DNA of 64,000 nt from Larix kaempferi (taxonomy: Eukaryota; Streptophyta; Pinopsida; Pinales; Pinaceae): positions 3,038,001 to 3,102,000 of the forward strand of contig BSBM01000442.1 of NCBI GenBank assembly GCA_027924585.1, given 5' to 3'. The notes beneath the pieces were generated by a model. It was not told the DNA's origin. It made no database searches and was given only the letters and a program-made list of their open reading frames with translations. Positions 1-11,439 of the stretch are shown piece after piece; the first letter of the stretch is position 1; every line of letters begins with the position of its first letter. A program made the translations under genes and the position numbers.

Positions 1-200
1 CTGAAAATACAGTCGAGTAAGTCTAAACATCAAAGCGAAATTGTTAAGCATCTAGTCGCAGCATTTCACTTACGACTAACAATAGCATTTAGTGTAGCAA
101 GTCAACATTTAGACACTTATGTTATTTCGCACAATTAGATTTAGTATTAAAATCTATATCTAAATTTTTAAATTTTTTTTGTAAATTTCGGCATGTTACA
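1..200 (+). repeat. 3' end of the 5' LTR
   Basis: This stretch matches the end of the downstream LTR and finishes with ATGTTACA at 193-200, just before the primer binding site. About 6 percent divergence by eye from 10829-11028 marks an old insertion. Confidence 0.85.
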
Positions 201-202
201 TG

Positions 203-216
203 TGGTATCAAAGTGC
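203..216 (+). other. Primer binding site, initiator-Met type
   Basis: TGGTATCAAAGTGC lies 2 bases after the LTR end. It resembles the common plant primer binding site TGGTATCAGAGC, complementary to the 3' end of initiator methionine tRNA, with one change in the core. Confidence 0.8.
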
Positions 217-712
217 AAGTTCAAACTCTAGGCCTGAATTAGGCTCATGCTCGTAAACAGAAAATAAAAATCAGAAAGTTATTATTACTAACTTTTATTT
301 TTCATTTTATTTTTGTACAGAACAATTTGATATTAATTTGCAGGTATGGACATACCAGAGGAATCAGCAGAGGACAAATATCCTTGTAATGAGCATAATA
401 ACAATAATAATGAAGGAATATATGTTGAATTAAATAACCAATCTTCAAAACTTCTTCGTACTGTAAAAGATATAAAATCTGAGATAAGAACTATTAAGGA
501 AGAAAATGAACGCATTATGAAAGCACAAGAAGAGTTAAATCAAATTCTATTGGAGAAATACCATCACGAGGAAAGAGGAAGGAAATCATAAGTGAATTCT
601 GATTCTGGTACAATGTCTCACAAACATAAGAGTAAGAAGGCTAAAAATGGTAGAAATATTAGTTACTTTCATTTGAATCTAATCAAAGTAATGATAAATC
701 TTACTGTGACAG

Positions 713-1783
713 CAGGGTGAAATCGCGAACCTGGGAAACACTTTTGTTACAAACGGAGTGAAAAAAATGGAGCGCGGGCAGATGATCACGGGAAAAAAAG
801 TCAAACTGAAACTCTAGGCCAAGAGTTTTGAGAGTTGAAACTCTTGGCCGAGAGTTTAGAAAAACTCTAGGCCGAGAGTTTGAACCAATCGCCGTGTTGT
901 ATTTTAAAAAAAAATCTCAGATGAGAGTTTGAACTAAACTCTGGGCCGAGAGTTTGGAAGAAATTTTCTTGCCTGAGAGTTTCTGGTCAACAATTCCAAC
1001 ACCATTTATGCAGAATTCAGAAATGTGTCACTTTAACAAGGTCGGACCACTGCAAAACATGAGAATTACATGTCGGAGTTTATACCAGTAGATTCATCAT
1101 TCAATCTACTTTCTAGTAATATATTTTTTTTTTCTATTTTTTTACTAAACTTTATCATTAAAAAATTAAGTGACTGAAAAATCAGTCACAATGAAAATTC
1201 AATATCATCACAATGACGAAGCCAAAAAAATTTAAAAAATTACAAGGATTTTCCTTGAAGTGTCCTCTTCAATGGGTTGGTTTTAGTTTGTTTGATAAGA
1301 GTAACATTTGAAAGAAAATGTGAAGACAAAAACATGTGTCGATAATGCACCATTTTCTGAACATACATTGTTTCGATAAATAATAAAAAATAGTTCTCAA
1401 GTCTTAAAAAAGTCAAAATATAGTCCAGGATCAAGTTTAGTATGTGTAGATTATGAGCATACAATTTGCTTCCCTAAAATGAATAACCATCTATCAAAAA
1501 ACCGTCGTCAACACAGGTCACTCATTATCCATACCTAAACTTTTCAAGTATATGCCATTGGTTGACAACAAATTTGTCCCACGATATGTCCATAAACAAA
1601 ATTAAAAAAAATACGAGTAGAAATCTAATTCAATTCTATAAAACCTTTGTGTTTACTTCAAGTTGAAATTCCTAAGGGAGATATGGGTTTGAAGAGGTCA
1701 AAGTTGAAAAACATAAAAATTAGCAGTTTTTTTTTGTCAAAAACAGGCCAAAATTGTTTCCCAACTTCATGTTTTCACCCAGC
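713..1783. mobile_element. Non-autonomous TIR element inserted in gag
   Basis: The gag reading is interrupted here and resumes in the same frame afterwards. The insert begins with CAGGGTGAAA and ends with TTTTCACCCAGC, giving a terminal inverted repeat core of GGGTGAAA. Flanks are TGTGACAG (705-712) and AGTGACAG (1784-1791), which could be an 8-bp hAT-type target duplication with one mismatch. An alternative reading, with CAGCAG on both sides, is also in frame, so boundaries are good to a few bases only. No transposase is encoded; the short open frames inside have no recognisable domain. Superfamily is not settled. Confidence 0.65.
806..985. repeat. Cluster of near-perfect 20-bp palindromes
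   Basis: The palindrome AAACTCTNGGCCNAGAGTTT, with small variations, occurs about four times (near 809, 839, 864 and 933), with extra half sites (GAGAGTTT) at about 921 and 975. Each copy can fold on itself or pair with the others, on either strand. It lies near the left end of the TIR insertion. Confidence 0.8.
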
Positions 1784-2640
1784 AGTGACAGTGATTGTTG
1801 TTCCAAGAAGAGGAAGTATAAGCATCATGAACAAAATATTGGAGAGTTTAAAAAGATCAATCCACCAACATTCAATGGCGAAACTGAAAAGGGTGAGAAA
1901 GCTGAAGCATGGCTGTCTGGAATGAAGAAATACCTTAATATTTACGATTACTCTTCTCAGTTAAAAGCCAATATGGCTATTTACAATCTGATAGGAAAGG
2001 CATATATTTGGTGGCATGACCTTAAAAGAATTAATAGCATAAAGGAAAGGGACGTAACTTGGAATATGTTTAAAAAGCTATTTAAGAAAAAGTTATTGTC
2101 AGAACAATACTATGAAGATAAATCAAAAGAGTTCTATGATCTAAAATTGGGTACTATGAACATGAAGGAGTTGTGCAACAAGTTTCTTAGCTTGCTGAGG
2201 TATGTACCTTACATGGTCGAAGAGAAGCCTAAGGTGCAAAGGTTTCTAATTTGTCTACCTTTCAACATAAAAGACAGGATTGAGTATGATAACCCTTCCA
2301 CTCTAGAAGAGGCTATGAGGAAAGCCAATTTCTGTTTTGACCAAAACAGAGAAAGAGAAGGAACAACTGGCTGGAAAAGTAATAAGTCTAATAAATTTGA
2401 GCATAAAAAGAAGAGCTTTAATCATAATTTTGGAAGTTTTAAGAAAAATTTTAATAACAGAAATTTTCCAAGTAATAATAAATACAGAACTAATACACCA
2501 CAGAATTTTACTGCTGCAAGAAATGCACCTAATAACAATAACAACACCAGGTATGCTGAATAGAAAGGACATTTGAAGTGTTTTGATTGCGGTGGACCAC
2601 ATAAGAAAGCAGATTGCCCACACAACAAAAGGATAGTCAA

Positions 2641-3170
2641 CAACATCCATAACTACAAGCTAAGCCAACAGTAGGTGATGTGGCAAGAGAAATGCCAAGG
2701 ATAAATGCAGCGCTAGAAAATCGGCAAGCAGACCATCAAACATCCATGGTCGAAATTGAAGGTATGTTACAAAACCGATCTATTTCTGTTTTGATAGATC
2801 CAGGTGCAAGTTTGAGTTACATTTCACCTGAATTAGTAAAAAATTGCAAATTGAGAATAGAAAAGTTTGATAATTATTGGTTAGTTCAGCTAGCAACAGG
2901 CACTAAAAAAAAAGGTTACAGAGTTTGTTAGAAATTGTGATGTATTTTTGAATCAGCTGAAAACCCAAGTTAATCTTAATGTTTTACCCTTAGGGTCATA
3001 TGACTTGTTGATTGGCATGGATTGGCTTGAATAACATAGAGTAGTACTAAATTGTTATGAGAAATCATTTACTTGTCTGAATAATGAAGGTAAAACTGAA
3101 ACAGTAAAAGGAATTCATAGAAATATTTCAGTAAGACAAATTTCTGCGTTACATGTTAAGAGAGTTGCCA
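2641..3170 (+). pseudogene. Retropepsin-like protease part of pol, frameshifted
   Basis: This is the aspartic protease that would mature the polyprotein. The catalytic loop reads VLIDPGASLSYIS, where the usual D-S/T-G is D-P-G, so the active site is altered. The second conserved part, LPLGSYDLLIGMDWLE (about 2980-3030), lies in a different frame; the shift falls at the run of adenines near 2906-2914. A stop follows MDWLE at about 3031. Two independent faults make this inactive. Confidence 0.82.
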
Positions 3171-4560
3171 GAAAGGATTGTAAGATGTTTGTTGTTAATG
3201 TTATTAATGACGAGTGTTCATCTAAAGAAGACAAGTTAAAAATGAAGGATATTCCCATCCTTAGGGACTTTTCTGACGTATTTCCGGAAGAAATTCCAGG
3301 ATTACCTCCAAAAAGGGAACTTGATTTCACCATTGAGTTAGTACCAGGTGTGGTACCAAACTCAAAATCTCCCTACAGGATGAATATTCTGGAGTTAAAT
3401 GAGTTAAAATCTCAGCTGAAGGAATTAATAGATAGAAACTATATAAGGCCAAGTGTGTCTCCTTGGGGAGCACCAGTAATCTTTGTTAAAAAGAAGGACA
3501 GTACCATGCGATTGTGCATCGATTACCGTCAGCTTAATAAAATGACAATTAAAAACCGATATCCCTTACCCTGCATAGATGATCTATTTGATCAAGTACG
3601 CAGAGCAGAGATATTCACTAAACTTGAATTAAGGTTTGGGTATCATCAGGTTAGAATAAAAGACAAAGACATATTGAAAAATTTTAGAACGAGATATGGA
3701 CACTACAAATTCGTAGTTATTCCTTTTGGGCTAACCAACGCACTGGCAGTGTTCATGTGTTTAATGAACAACATTCTGCATAAATATTTGGATAAGTTTG
3801 TAGTTGTGTTCATTGATGATATCCTGATTTACTCAAAAACTAAAGAAGAGCATGATGCAGATTTAAAAATAATTCTGCAAGTTTTAAGAGAACATCAGCT
3901 TTACGCTAAGTTCAGTAAATGTGATTTTTATAAAGATAAAATACAGTACTTAGGTCACATAATTTCTAAAGACGGAATTTATGTCGACCCGGATAAGATA
4001 AAAGCAATTAACAAGTGGCCTGTCCCTAAATATGTAACTAACATTTGGTCATTTATGGGGATAACAGGTTACTATAGAAAGTTTATTGAAGGGTTTTCAA
4101 AAATTGTGAACCCCATCAATTCTTTGCAGAAGAAAGGGAAGAAATTCGTATGGGATCAAAAGTGTCAAGAAAGCTTTAATAAATTAAAAGAATTATCAAC
4201 CACTGCACCAATTTTAAAAATTGTTGATCCTAATGAGGACTTCGTGGTATGCACTGATGCATGCAATGATGGACTTGGTGGGGTCCTAACTCAAAAAGGT
4301 CATGTTATCGCTTTTGAGTCTAGAAGGTTAAAACTCCATGAAAAGAATTATGCAACTTATGATCTTGAGTTGGTAGCCGTGGTACATGCATTAAAAATGT
4401 GCACCATCACTTGATTGGAAGAAAATTCATACTAATGACAGATAATAAAGGTTTAAAGTATTTGTTGGATCAAACAAATATTAATGCAAGGCAAGCTAGA
4501 TGGCTAGCTTTCCTTAGCGAGTATGATTTCAAGTTTCAACACATCAAGGGAAAGGAAAAC
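3171..4560 (+). pseudogene. Reverse transcriptase and RNase H of pol (Ty3/gypsy)
   Basis: RT copies element RNA to DNA and RNase H removes the RNA strand. The open stretch 3185-4414 carries all RT blocks: the N-terminal [14 protein letters not shown], the primer grip side ([16 protein letters not shown]), IPFGLTNA, and the catalytic box FIDDILIYS. Several usually invariant positions are changed, for example LELRFGYHQ where S is normal before GYHQ. RNase H begins near 4230 ([13 protein letters not shown]) and ends with the HIKGKENKVVDSL motif after a frameshift close to 4399-4414. The frame is long but shifted at both ends. Confidence 0.9.
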
Positions 4561-5940
4561 AAAGTTGTTGATTCCTTAATCAAGAATCCCAGATTAAGCT
4601 TTATGGCAACAATCAACACCTTTAGGATAGATTTGGAAAATCAAATCGAAGAAGGAATTAAACAAGACGAAAATTATAAAAAATTGCTTGGTAAAGTTGC
4701 TAAAAACGAATCAGAAAATTTAATAACAAATTTTAGCATTGATAAAAGGGGGTTAATGACTTATAAAAATAGAATTTATGTACCAAATGTGTCAAAGGTT
4801 AAGCTGTTAATTTTGGATGAAGTTCATAAGAGTCCTTGTTCAAGACATCTAGGTTATCAGAAAATGATAACTATGTTAAGGAAGGATTATTTTTGGCCCA
4901 ACTTGAAGAATGAAGTGGCTGAATATATAGCTAGATGTTTTGAATGTCAGACCATTAAGGCTGAACATCAACATCCAGCTGGACTATTGCAGCCATGACC
5001 AATTCCAGAATGGAAATGGGAGATTATAAGTATTGATTTTATTACAGGTTTGCTTAAAAACCAGAAACAGAATGACTCCATAATGGTGGTTGTGGACAAG
5101 TTAAGTAAGGCTGCTCATTTTATTCCTGTTAAAACCACTTTTAAAGCCTCTAACATTGCAGATGTATTTATGAAGCAAATTTTTCGCTTGCACAGAATTC
5201 CAAAGGTAATCATTTCTGACCGGGACTCTAAGTTCATTGGAAATTTTTGGACAACATTGTTTAAAGGTTTAAATACTAAACTAAATTTCAGCACTTCTTT
5301 CCACCCACAAACGGATGGTCAAACAGAAAGATTAAACTAGATTTTAGAAGACATGCTAAGAATGTATGTCAAAGATCAGCCATCTAAGTGGGAGGATTAT
5401 TTACATTTAGCAGAATTTGCATACAATAATCATTATCAAGCATCTGCTAAGTTAAGTCCATTTGAAATTTTGTAGGGAAGAAAATGTTGCACTCCTATTT
5501 CTTGGGATAATCCTATAGATAGATTAATGGCAGGACCATATTTATTGAAAGAAATGGAGCTAACCATGAAATAGGTTCAAGGTAACTTAAAATTTTCCCA
5601 AGATCGGCAAAAAATTTATGCAGATTTGAAACACACTGAAAGAGAATTTCAGATTGGAGACCATGTTTTTATAAAGGTAAAACCCAAGAAAAGTTCTTTG
5701 AAGCTTGGGAGTTGTGCTAAACTAGCACCAAGGTACTGTGGGCCATTTGAAATCCTATCAAGGATTGGAGCTGTTGCATATCAATTGGCCTTGCCATATA
5801 ATTTAAAAATCCATAATGTTTTTCACATTTATGTTTTAAAGAAGTATGTGCACGATGCTACTCATGTGTTGAATTGGAATGACATACAGGTGGAGCCCGA
5901 AGGAGATTTTCAGGTGGAACCAGACTATATTCTTGACTAG
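4561..5940 (+). pseudogene. Integrase of pol (HHCC finger, DDE core, C-terminal domain)
   Basis: Integrase joins the new DNA copy to the chromosome. The zinc finger reads H...H...CFEC between about 4815 and 4950. The DDE core is recognisable: first Asp in IISIDFI (about 5035), second in ISDRDSKF (about 5217), Glu in DGQTERLN (about 5330). A GPFEILSRIGAVAYQLALP block in the C-terminal domain follows at about 5739-5800. All of it sits in one frame, broken by stops at 4996, 5338, 5474, 5572 and 5938. It continues into the chromodomain. Confidence 0.88.
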
Positions 5941-6087
5941 AGGGAAATTATGCTTCAAAATCGTACAATAGGGCAGGTAAAGGTGAAATGGAAGCACCTT
6001 AGCCATAATGAAGATACCTGGGAACTGGAAAGTAAAATGCGGGAAGCATATCCAGTTCTGTTTCAGGAAAGTTCGGATGATGAATAA
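5941..6087 (+). pseudogene. Chromodomain at the integrase C-terminus
   Basis: After the stop at 5938 the same frame continues with IGQVKVKWKHLSHNEDTWEL (about 5968-6028), which has the spacing of a retroelement chromodomain (VKVKW, then a hydrophilic turn, then TWE). In chromoviruses this domain steers integration to marked chromatin. It ends at a stop at about 6085, shortly before the polypurine tract. Confidence 0.8.
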
Positions 6088-6111
6088 GAAACATTGAGGA
6101 CGATGTTGAGC

Positions 6112-6126
6112 TTAAGTGGGGGTGTT
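6112..6126 (+). other. Polypurine tract
   Basis: AAGTGGGGGTGTT lies immediately before the 3' LTR. Such a purine run primes plus-strand synthesis in LTR elements. Confidence 0.72.
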
Positions 6127-6486
6127 TGTAACATACCCTTTCTTGCTGAAAAACATTTTATGTTGGAAACATCATGTTAATTTTTATTGTAAAGTTTTAT
6201 ATTGGACAAGTGTCCAAGGATGACTGTAATTGCACAATATTTTATTATTTAATAAATTAAATAAGAGACAAACACCTAAGGGGACTATTGAAAGAGTGGT
6301 TACTAACCCACTAGGTGGAATGGAATTTGGGGTAGAAGAAAATGGACAAGTGGTAGCATCATGATGCAACTAACTAGCTGTTGGTATGGGACAACTCCCT
6401 TGAAATGTGGTCATAGTGCCTTGGAAGGTGGGACTAGATCTTGAGGCTCATTTATTCAAAACTGACCACTAAAGACCTAGGAAGTC

Positions 6487-6494
6487 TATATAAG
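6487..6494 (+). promoter_or_regulatory. TATA box of the Tekay-like LTR
   Basis: TATATAAG lies 360 bases into the LTR, where a U3 promoter is expected. Transcription would start about 25-30 bases downstream. Confidence 0.6.
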
Positions 6495-6629
6495 AGCCAT
6501 CAAATTATGAACTGAGGTTCATCACTTTTCCGGACGAGGAAATTTACCTTGGGGTTTTGCTGTTCTTGCACCCAAGAGATTTGATGAGGGGATATGCTGG
6601 GTTTTGATCATGGCGTAAGTCTGCCTATT

Positions 6630-6725
6630 GTACTACTGAGTGCAGAAGTTATATTGCTGAGTGCAGAAGGCATATTTTGAGTGCAAAAGTTACATTTTTG
6701 AGTGTAGAAGTTGTTTTACTGAGTG
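6630..6725 (+). repeat. Short degenerate tandem repeat, about 21-bp unit
   Basis: Units begin GAGTGCAGAAGTTATATT and vary; four to five copies follow each other inside the LTR, downstream of the TATA box. Confidence 0.75.
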
Positions 6726-6821
6726 ACTTGCTTCTACACAGATTTCATCTACTTAGTGGTTTAGTAAGTAGGCTTGGGGGTCCAAAAGAAGCAAGTAGTT
6801 TTGGCTGCTTCTTTTGGAAAA

Positions 6822-7442
6822 TGTTAAATTTTCAGAATTTACTTCAATCTGATCTAGGATCTTAACTGAGAGAACAACATGTACAACATATCTACAGCAT
6901 ATCAATCATGGAGACAATAATGCAAGCACAATATACACAAAGATTTACTTGGGAAAAACCATAAAGGTGAAAAACCATAAAGGTGAAAAACCCCAATAAC
7001 TTCCTCAGAGATAGATAGAGCAATGATACAACCCAAACATAAGACATAGACATATCCTAGCAGTAGATCCTCCTCCTCCATAAGTGCGCCACTCCTCTTT
7101 GAGTGCATGAGTGAGAAGTGAGTGATCAAATAGAGTGCCTCCCACACTCTATTTATACTTGACTTGACTTGCCTTTTACATAAATCATGTAGGCTCGAAC
7201 TTAACCACATAACATAATGCTGACTGGGCCGACCCCCAATAAGGTGGTCTAATAACCCTTCGACCCACATGAATTATTCAGAGCCGACCCCAACAAGGTG
7301 GTCTAATAACCCATCAAATATAAGTTACGACATTTACAATATAAATGAAGACACTTCCATATAGAGGATTAATACCATCTCTATAGGAGTACATACAACA
7401 TACATATATGAAATACATTCCGAAGTTACATATACTTCAACA
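6822..7442 (-). mobile_element. Solo LTR, Ty1/copia-like, with GAAAA target duplication
   Basis: On the minus strand it begins TGTTGAAGTATATG and ends TTTAACA. It is flanked by GAAAA at 6817-6821 and 7443-7447, a perfect 5-bp target duplication. The stretch near 6935-6990 (ACAAAGATTTACTTGGGAAA followed by AAAACC repeats) resembles the conserved region of plant copia LTRs. A 13-base stretch with AAACCATAAAGG is duplicated at about 6957-6985. No internal domain remains, so it is the product of LTR-LTR recombination. Confidence 0.75.
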
Positions 7443-10400
7443 GAAAAGGTTGGGAGGAACAGGCCTCCTTGGGTGTTTGTCGGCCCTATCTTCATTTACA
7501 GGTTCTACTTATCTTTTCTAATTTTAAGTAGTTAAATTCTCTATCTCCTATTATTTATTTACTATTGATAAGAGTATTATCAAAAATTTTTAATTATTTT
7601 AGTTTTCTGAACTAATTAGAATTATGCATAGAAATGATTATGTAAGATGAAATGAATAAAATATTATCTGCATTTTTCCCCATGCTAATGGATCTGCATC
7701 GTACTCTAGTACAGAGAAGAAATTAAGATAGATAATTTGATAGGCATATTGCCAGATGAATGAGAAGACCAATATTGTTGTATTTTCCTAGCTTTTCCTT
7801 CCATCAATATTTTGTACATAATTCAATGTTTTCCCTTATCATTCCTTTATCATTTAAATGTTTCAGGTTCACTGTATTTCTTTCACCAGTCTATATTGAA
7901 AATAACAGCTGCAAAAACATTTATTTCCTAAGTACACAGTATTGTTTTTCCTTACTTTTAAACAAGTATTTTTATCATGACAACAAATAGTCTTCATAGC
8001 TAAGTATAAAAATTATCTTTCTGTTATGCATTATTTAGGAGATCATAACAACTGCCATGTTAATAGTATCAACAAGTATTACATTTCTTTTTCATTTCTA
8101 AATAATGCATAATTGTTGAAGCACTAATCTGTATGCATAGTTTTCATATCTGTTAAACTATTTATTCATTTTAAACAAAAGAATCATTACATTATATGCA
8201 AACAGAGTATCATTTACAAACCTATGATTTATGACAGGGTCGTTCCCTTCACTTATCAAACCCTAGATTCATTATCCTTAAGAGTTTAGTTAAGTTTTCC
8301 ATTAGAAAAAGAAATGATCACGATTCATTTCCTAACCAAAAGTAGAATATTACATTATAGCTCACGACCTTCACAAAAACCAACAGAAAAGAATAGCAAA
8401 GGGAAGCCCACGACTTCATACACTTAGACACAAAATGAGTACCAATTACATTTCTTAAGACTGGAAGTAAGAACCATCTCAGCACTATCATGATCCTACA
8501 TCATCACTTTTTAATTTAAAACTAGTAAACAACAAACCCTACGATTAGTTGCTGTAGATATCGACCCTACGAAACTAAACTTTTAAATGACATAACAGTT
8601 GAACAGTTTCGAGAACCCACTTAAGGGTTTAAATCACTTTAATACAGATCCAAACCCTAAACCATCGAAGCTTTACTTAAAATACATAGTGGCGGAACGT
8701 TGAAAACATGAAATGCATACAAACTAGAGCCGAGCTCTCGACACAAAAACAAACACGAGTAAGTGGTTAAACAAGTTATTGTATTTTCATTTATACAGAA
8801 GATTGCAAACATTAAGTTTCACCCCTTACACATAAAATAGTTCACAGTATCATCATTTACGAACACAGGATTTAACGAAACATAAATCCTTCTATTACTC
8901 AGAGCAGTAGCAGGGTGAAACCCTTCCTAAGTAATTCCTTATGGATTTTACAATAGAAAATAAACATTATTGAAAACAACGACGAATGGGTTGAGGGTTT
9001 CATCCTCCCCAAACTATCAAAAACAAGCTCACAAGTATTTCGGCGAAGGTCACCCTCAGAGCCCAAGCAAACACAGAGTCTCGACAAATAACACAGTAAG
9101 AACCCAATAGCCATCTAACCAGAGTAATGAGTAACCATCGAAGCTTACCGGTATTTTAGCAGTTGCCAACTACCAAACACTTGAATTTAGAAGCCATCGA
9201 TGAAGGTACCTGCCATTCGAAATATAGTAGTGGTCAAAACAAGTTTTACAAAGATTTTTGAATACAATATAGCAATAACTGAACTCTCAGAATAGAATGG
9301 AGATATAGGGTTTTCGAATCGAGATCCATTACCTTCAAAAGAATTGCATCGAAGATGAATGCAAAGACTATGCCTACTGGAACCATTCTCCACCATTGAA
9401 TACAGAGAAGTATGAAAACAACTCTGGAAAACCACTTTTGAACAGGCATGGAAAGCCGAGTGTCGAACCAACCACCACTAAAAATTTATCACAAACCATG
9501 GCACTGACATTGCAAAACTGCTACTCTAAAATGATTCAATGTCTCGGCTCTTAAACTACTAACAGTTCACGGTTTTGAACTGTAGGCACTCCACAAAATA
9601 TAGTTATCAAACCCCTGAAGGCTCTCGGCTTGTCGGCCTCCTCTCAGAGCCACCACGCCGAATGTTAAGGAAAAAAAATAACTCCATGAGCATAGTGGAG
9701 TTAGGGTTAGGAACCAAAGCCCAAAACCCTCGCTGGATCAACGATGGAGATCACAAAAGAGTTGTCATGTAAAACCAAGCATCAACCACATTTATTGACT
9801 CATCATTACCATATCCACCAAGGAGGACAGCTAGATCAAGCTCGAACCAGATCACTTACAACTCATCACAACATTCGAACCACCACTTCTCTATCACGTG
9901 AAGAGGTCCACGAAGATATTCCACACTCTTGGTAGTTGGAAGTGTTAAATGCAAAAGGAAATCAAGTGCTTTCCAGCACGATACATCAACAGTGTTAACA
10001 TTACACTTTTCTCACAAATGCATCGAATGATTGATAACGCGTATCATACGGATTTGTATCAACACCTTGTGGTAAGTGAAGGTGGTGTTGGACGTATTGC
10101 TAGGAATCACCATGTTTTATAAGGGCACATAGATGCGCACACACATCACCATATAGTTATTGTCCATAGGACCTTGTCTAGGGTTTTGCATATGCATATT
10201 TCATATAGTATAAAAATCAATAAGAGATTGCATATAGTTCATAGGTTTACATTTGACTATGAATTGTCATAATTCATAAGTTAACAAATGACTATGATAT
10301 GAAATTTCAATATTTCCTGAATAGCATTTAATCAAAACATGCATATAATTCCTAGGTTGTAGAATATATTAAAAGAATGGCATATTGATTATTGCATGGT

Positions 10401-11028
10401 TTAATTTTCCTACGTTGCATCAAATAGAAACTCACAACAACATTACCCATAGGGTTAAAGTAGGGTTATAAAACCCATTCAAATTTTCAAACAAAACAAT
10501 ACAAAGTTAGTACAGGGTTTTTTGAATATTACATCTGTTATGCTTCTGTTTGGTAAAACTAGCCTAACTGAAGATCTCACCGTTTGCACTTATGACATTA
10601 TGTCTCTTAAATAATTAAGACTTGAGAATCATGGAAACTGTGAAGAACTCTTCGGTCATATTTCGTAAACACAATACTTGTAAATCTGCGAAAAGGACGA
10701 TTCAATTGCTTTAGCACGAATGCTAAGTAAGCCTCGGGGCATCCGTAGGACCCCTTCATCATCAACAAAAAGAAACAATAGTTAACACATATAAATTTAT
10801 GTCTTAGAACAGAAAAAAAAAAAAGAATTTGAAAATACAGTCGAGTAAGTCTAAACATCAAAGCAAAATTGTTAAGCATCTAGTCACAGCATTTCACTTA
10901 CGACTAACAACAACATTTAGTGCAGCAAGTCAACATTTAGACACTTATGTTATTCTGCACAGTTAGATTTAGTATTAAAAGCTATATCTAATTTTTAATT
11001 TTTTTTTTGTAAATTTCGGGATGTTACA

Positions 11029-11427
11029 AAACAGGATTCAAATGACTTAGCTAAACGTAGCTAAGTAAACCCCAGGGTACCTTTTAGGACCCCTTCGTCA
11101 TCATACAAAACAAACTGTCAGCACATTATCAAGACAATTATAATAATATAGACCTATGTACAACATAAAGTGACATTTAGAATTTAAGCAAATCTAAAGA
11201 TTGTATTCTTGTGTTATGATCATAAAATGCCTTTCGTTAAAGAGATTAGCATCCATTTAATCCGCAATATCAATTACAACTAACATCATATTTTATTTTG
11301 AGAAATTCGACGTGTCATCATTATTAATTATCCTAGTTAAGAGATTTAACTATTTTATATGTTCTGCATTTACAACTTCGATAATTATTGCTATTTTAAA
11401 ATTTTTGGTATTTTACGGGATGTTATA
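11029..11427 (+). repeat. End fragment of a second, related LTR
   Basis: The sequence from about 11050 (GCTAAGTAAACCCCAGGGTACC, then AGGACCCCTTCGTCATCA) matches 10723-10765 inside the Tekay-like LTR, and it ends GGGATGTTATA at about 11427, a decayed copy of the same terminus. The Tekay-like element therefore seems to have landed inside an older LTR of a related family. Confidence 0.6.
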
Positions 11428-11439
11428 GAGACCCTCTTA

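Larger units (their letters stand above)
346..2640 (+). pseudogene. gag pseudogene (Retrotrans_gag plus CCHC), interrupted by a TIR insertion
   Basis: Gag is the structural protein of the retrotransposon particle. The N-terminal part (346-591) is acidic, then asparagine-rich, then a predicted coiled coil. The capsid-like part (about 1795-2350) has the usual motifs INPPTFNGE, EAWL and YIWWHDLK. A lysine/asparagine-rich tail follows, then a zinc knuckle at about 2581-2620 (CFDCGGPHKKADC, spacing CX2CX3HX4C, the short spacing often seen in plant chromoviruses). The frame is broken by a stop at 589, a frameshift between 591 and 675, the insertion at 713-1783, and a stop just before the zinc knuckle (2561). 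Without the insertion, the serine/aspartate-rich stretch on each side joins in one frame. Confidence 0.85.
1..11028 (+). mobile_element. Tekay-like Ty3/gypsy LTR retrotransposon, decayed, left end outside window
   Basis: The order is LTR end (1-200), primer binding site, gag, protease, RT-RNase H, integrase, chromodomain, polypurine tract, 3' LTR. The first 200 bases match 10829-11028 with roughly a dozen differences, so these are the two LTRs of one element. The LTR termini form an 8-bp inverted repeat (TGTAACAT at 6127, ATGTTACA ending at 11028). A chromodomain after integrase and the RT style ([28 protein letters not shown]) point to a chromovirus, most like the Tekay clade; the clade is inference. 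Every reading frame is broken by stops or frameshifts, so the element cannot move on its own. The left target duplication lies outside the window. Confidence 0.88.
6127..11028 (+). repeat. 3' LTR of the Tekay-like element (4.9 kb including a nested solo LTR)
   Basis: The LTR starts TGTAACATACC after the polypurine tract and ends ATGTTACA at 11028; its last 200 bases match 1-200. Without the nested copia-type LTR (6822-7442 plus target duplication) it is still about 4.3 kb, very long for an LTR. Nothing inside is convincingly coding; the open frames at 8899-9114, 9187-9471 and 9575-9935 have no domains. The stretch 7448-10600 holds no other feature I can identify. Confidence 0.8.
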
